A stretch of DNA of 6,397 nt. Source: Opitutales bacterium. GTDB taxonomy: Bacteria > Verrucomicrobiota > Verrucomicrobiia > Opitutales > Oceanipulchritudinaceae. A program made the position numbers and the translations under genes. Shown piece after piece: positions 5,579 to 6,397 of the stretch. Numbering within the stretch: the stretch's first letter is position 1; each line of letters begins with the position of its first letter. The notes under the pieces were generated by a model that had not been told where the DNA came from, ran no database searches, and saw only the letters and a list, made by a program, of their open reading frames with translations. The stretch lies in assembly GCA_007123395.1 (NCBI GenBank), contig SKLD01000176.1, positions 1 through 6,397 of the forward strand. The letters are read 5' to 3'.

Positions 5579-5630
5579 GGTATGGCAAATTTGGTTCGCC
5601 ATTTCAGTTTAAGCGTGTTTTGCTCGAAGC

Positions 5631-6383
5631 ATGCTGAAAAAGATCATCCTTCTTCTTGTCGTTATACTTGTCCTCGCTCTCGTCGTCATCGCCGTATTCG
5701 GCGGTGGATGGCTCAACGCCGCCGTCAAACGCGCCGTGGAGACGATCGGCCCCGAGGTGACGGGCACAACCGTGGAGCTGGACGCCGTCGGCCTTTCCGT
5801 GTTCGCCGGTTCCGGCGCGATCAACGGCCTGCGTGTAGGCAATCCCGAGGGCTTCTCGGACGATTACATCATCTCCGTGGATTCCATCGACATGCGCCTT
5901 TCACCGCGGTCCCTGCTGACGGACACGGTTGTCATCGAAAGGCTCTACATCGACGCGCCGAACATCCTTGTCGAACAGACCCGCGCCGGGAACAACCTGC
6001 GTCGGCTCATGGCTAACATCGAGGAGTATTCGCCCCCGCCCGAGGATCTTGAGAAAGGGGAGGGTGCCGCGCGCGAAGTCATTATCCGCGAGCTGGTCAT
6101 CGAGGGCGGTCAACTGCGCGGCGCGGCTCTGGGACAGACGATCAGCGCCTCGTTGCCGAGGATCGAACTTGAAGACATCGGTACTGGCGAAGACGGCATC
6201 CCGGTAAAGGATATCGTTGCCATCGTGATCGGCGAAGTCCTTCGCAACGCCGGAGGCGCCCTCGGCGATATGGGCGGAGACCTCCGCGACCTTGGGAGCG
6301 ATCTCCGGGAACGCGGCACAGACGTCCTCGAAGAAGCCACCGAAGAGGTCGGCGAACGGCTGCGCGGAATCTTCGACCGCTGA
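5631..6383 (+). CDS. AsmA-like single-pass envelope protein with C-terminal amphipathic heptads
   Basis: The product has 250 residues. A short basic start (MLKK) is followed by one long hydrophobic helix (about residues 5-25), giving an inner-membrane anchor with the rest in the periplasm. Residues about 27-130 follow the AsmA/DUF748-type pattern: an amphipathic helix NAAVKRAVETIGPEVTG, then strands VELDAVGLSVFAGSGAINGL and RVGNPEGF, then DSIDMRLSPRSLL and TVVIERLYIDAPNILVE. A further strand pair appears at about 149-182. AsmA-family proteins are linked to outer-membrane lipid transport and assembly, but they are usually much longer, so this may be a minimal member. The C-terminus (208-235) consists of four Gly-started heptads ending in a charged amphipathic helix. 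The start is the first ATG of the frame, with no clear Shine-Dalgarno motif. It is divergent from the subtilase. Membership of the family is judged by eye. Confidence 0.8.
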   Translation: MLKKIILLLVVILVLALVVIAVFGGGWLNAAVKRAVETIGPEVTGTTVELDAVGLSVFAGSGAINGLRVGNPEGFSDDYIISVDSIDMRLSPRSLLTDTVVIERLYIDAPNILVEQTRAGNNLRRLMANIEEYSPPPEDLEKGEGAAREVIIRELVIEGGQLRGAALGQTISASLPRIELEDIGTGEDGIPVKDIVAIVIGEVLRNAGGALGDMGGDLRDLGSDLRERGTDVLEEATEEVGERLRGIFDR

Positions 6384-6397
6384 GGCTCCCACTCCCG

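Overview
This GC-rich window carries eight protein-coding genes. Seven lie on the minus strand, and the last (5631-6383) points the other way. The sequence suggests a Gram-negative bacterium. It encodes a type III prepilin-like protein, a Sec-exported subtilase and an AsmA-like membrane-anchored protein, which are envelope features of diderm bacteria. The pilin type and the near absence of Shine-Dalgarno motifs fit Verrucomicrobiota (Opitutae-like), but that placement is an inference and not proven here. No tRNA, rRNA, CRISPR array, transposase or phage gene was recognised.

Layout, left to right. Positions 1-459 hold the N-terminal part of a multi-pass membrane protein that runs off the window edge and resembles a GT-C type glycosyltransferase. 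Positions 460-727 are an AT-richer intergenic stretch with a clear Rho-independent terminator. That terminator belongs to a stand-alone small pilin/pseudopilin gene (728-1117). The pilin gene has a long upstream region (1118-1397) containing a direct repeat, inverted repeats and a large dyad that begins just after the end of the next gene. Positions 1398-3294 hold a tightly packed four-gene minus-strand operon in the order trpG/pabA-type glutamine amidotransferase, nrdR, an unrecognised 164-residue protein, and a HinT-type histidine triad protein. Its gaps are 9, 1 and 15 nt. A 338-nt intergenic region (3295-3632) precedes the operon and holds several short palindromes and a weak promoter candidate. 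Positions 3633-5507 encode a 624-residue secreted subtilisin-family protease with a long helical N-terminal region. A 123-nt divergent intergenic region with a strong inverted repeat separates it from a 250-residue AsmA-like protein (5631-6383), whose C-terminus is built of Gly-started heptads.

The operon looks like housekeeping: glutamine-dependent aminochorismate metabolism, control of ribonucleotide reductase genes, and nucleotide phosphoramidate hydrolysis. The pilin, the subtilase and the AsmA-like protein are envelope or exported products. Nothing here clearly amounts to a new defence or mobile system. The best leads are the unrecognised gene between nrdR and hinT, the unusual subtilase N-terminus, and the divergent subtilase/AsmA-like pair with its shared dyad.
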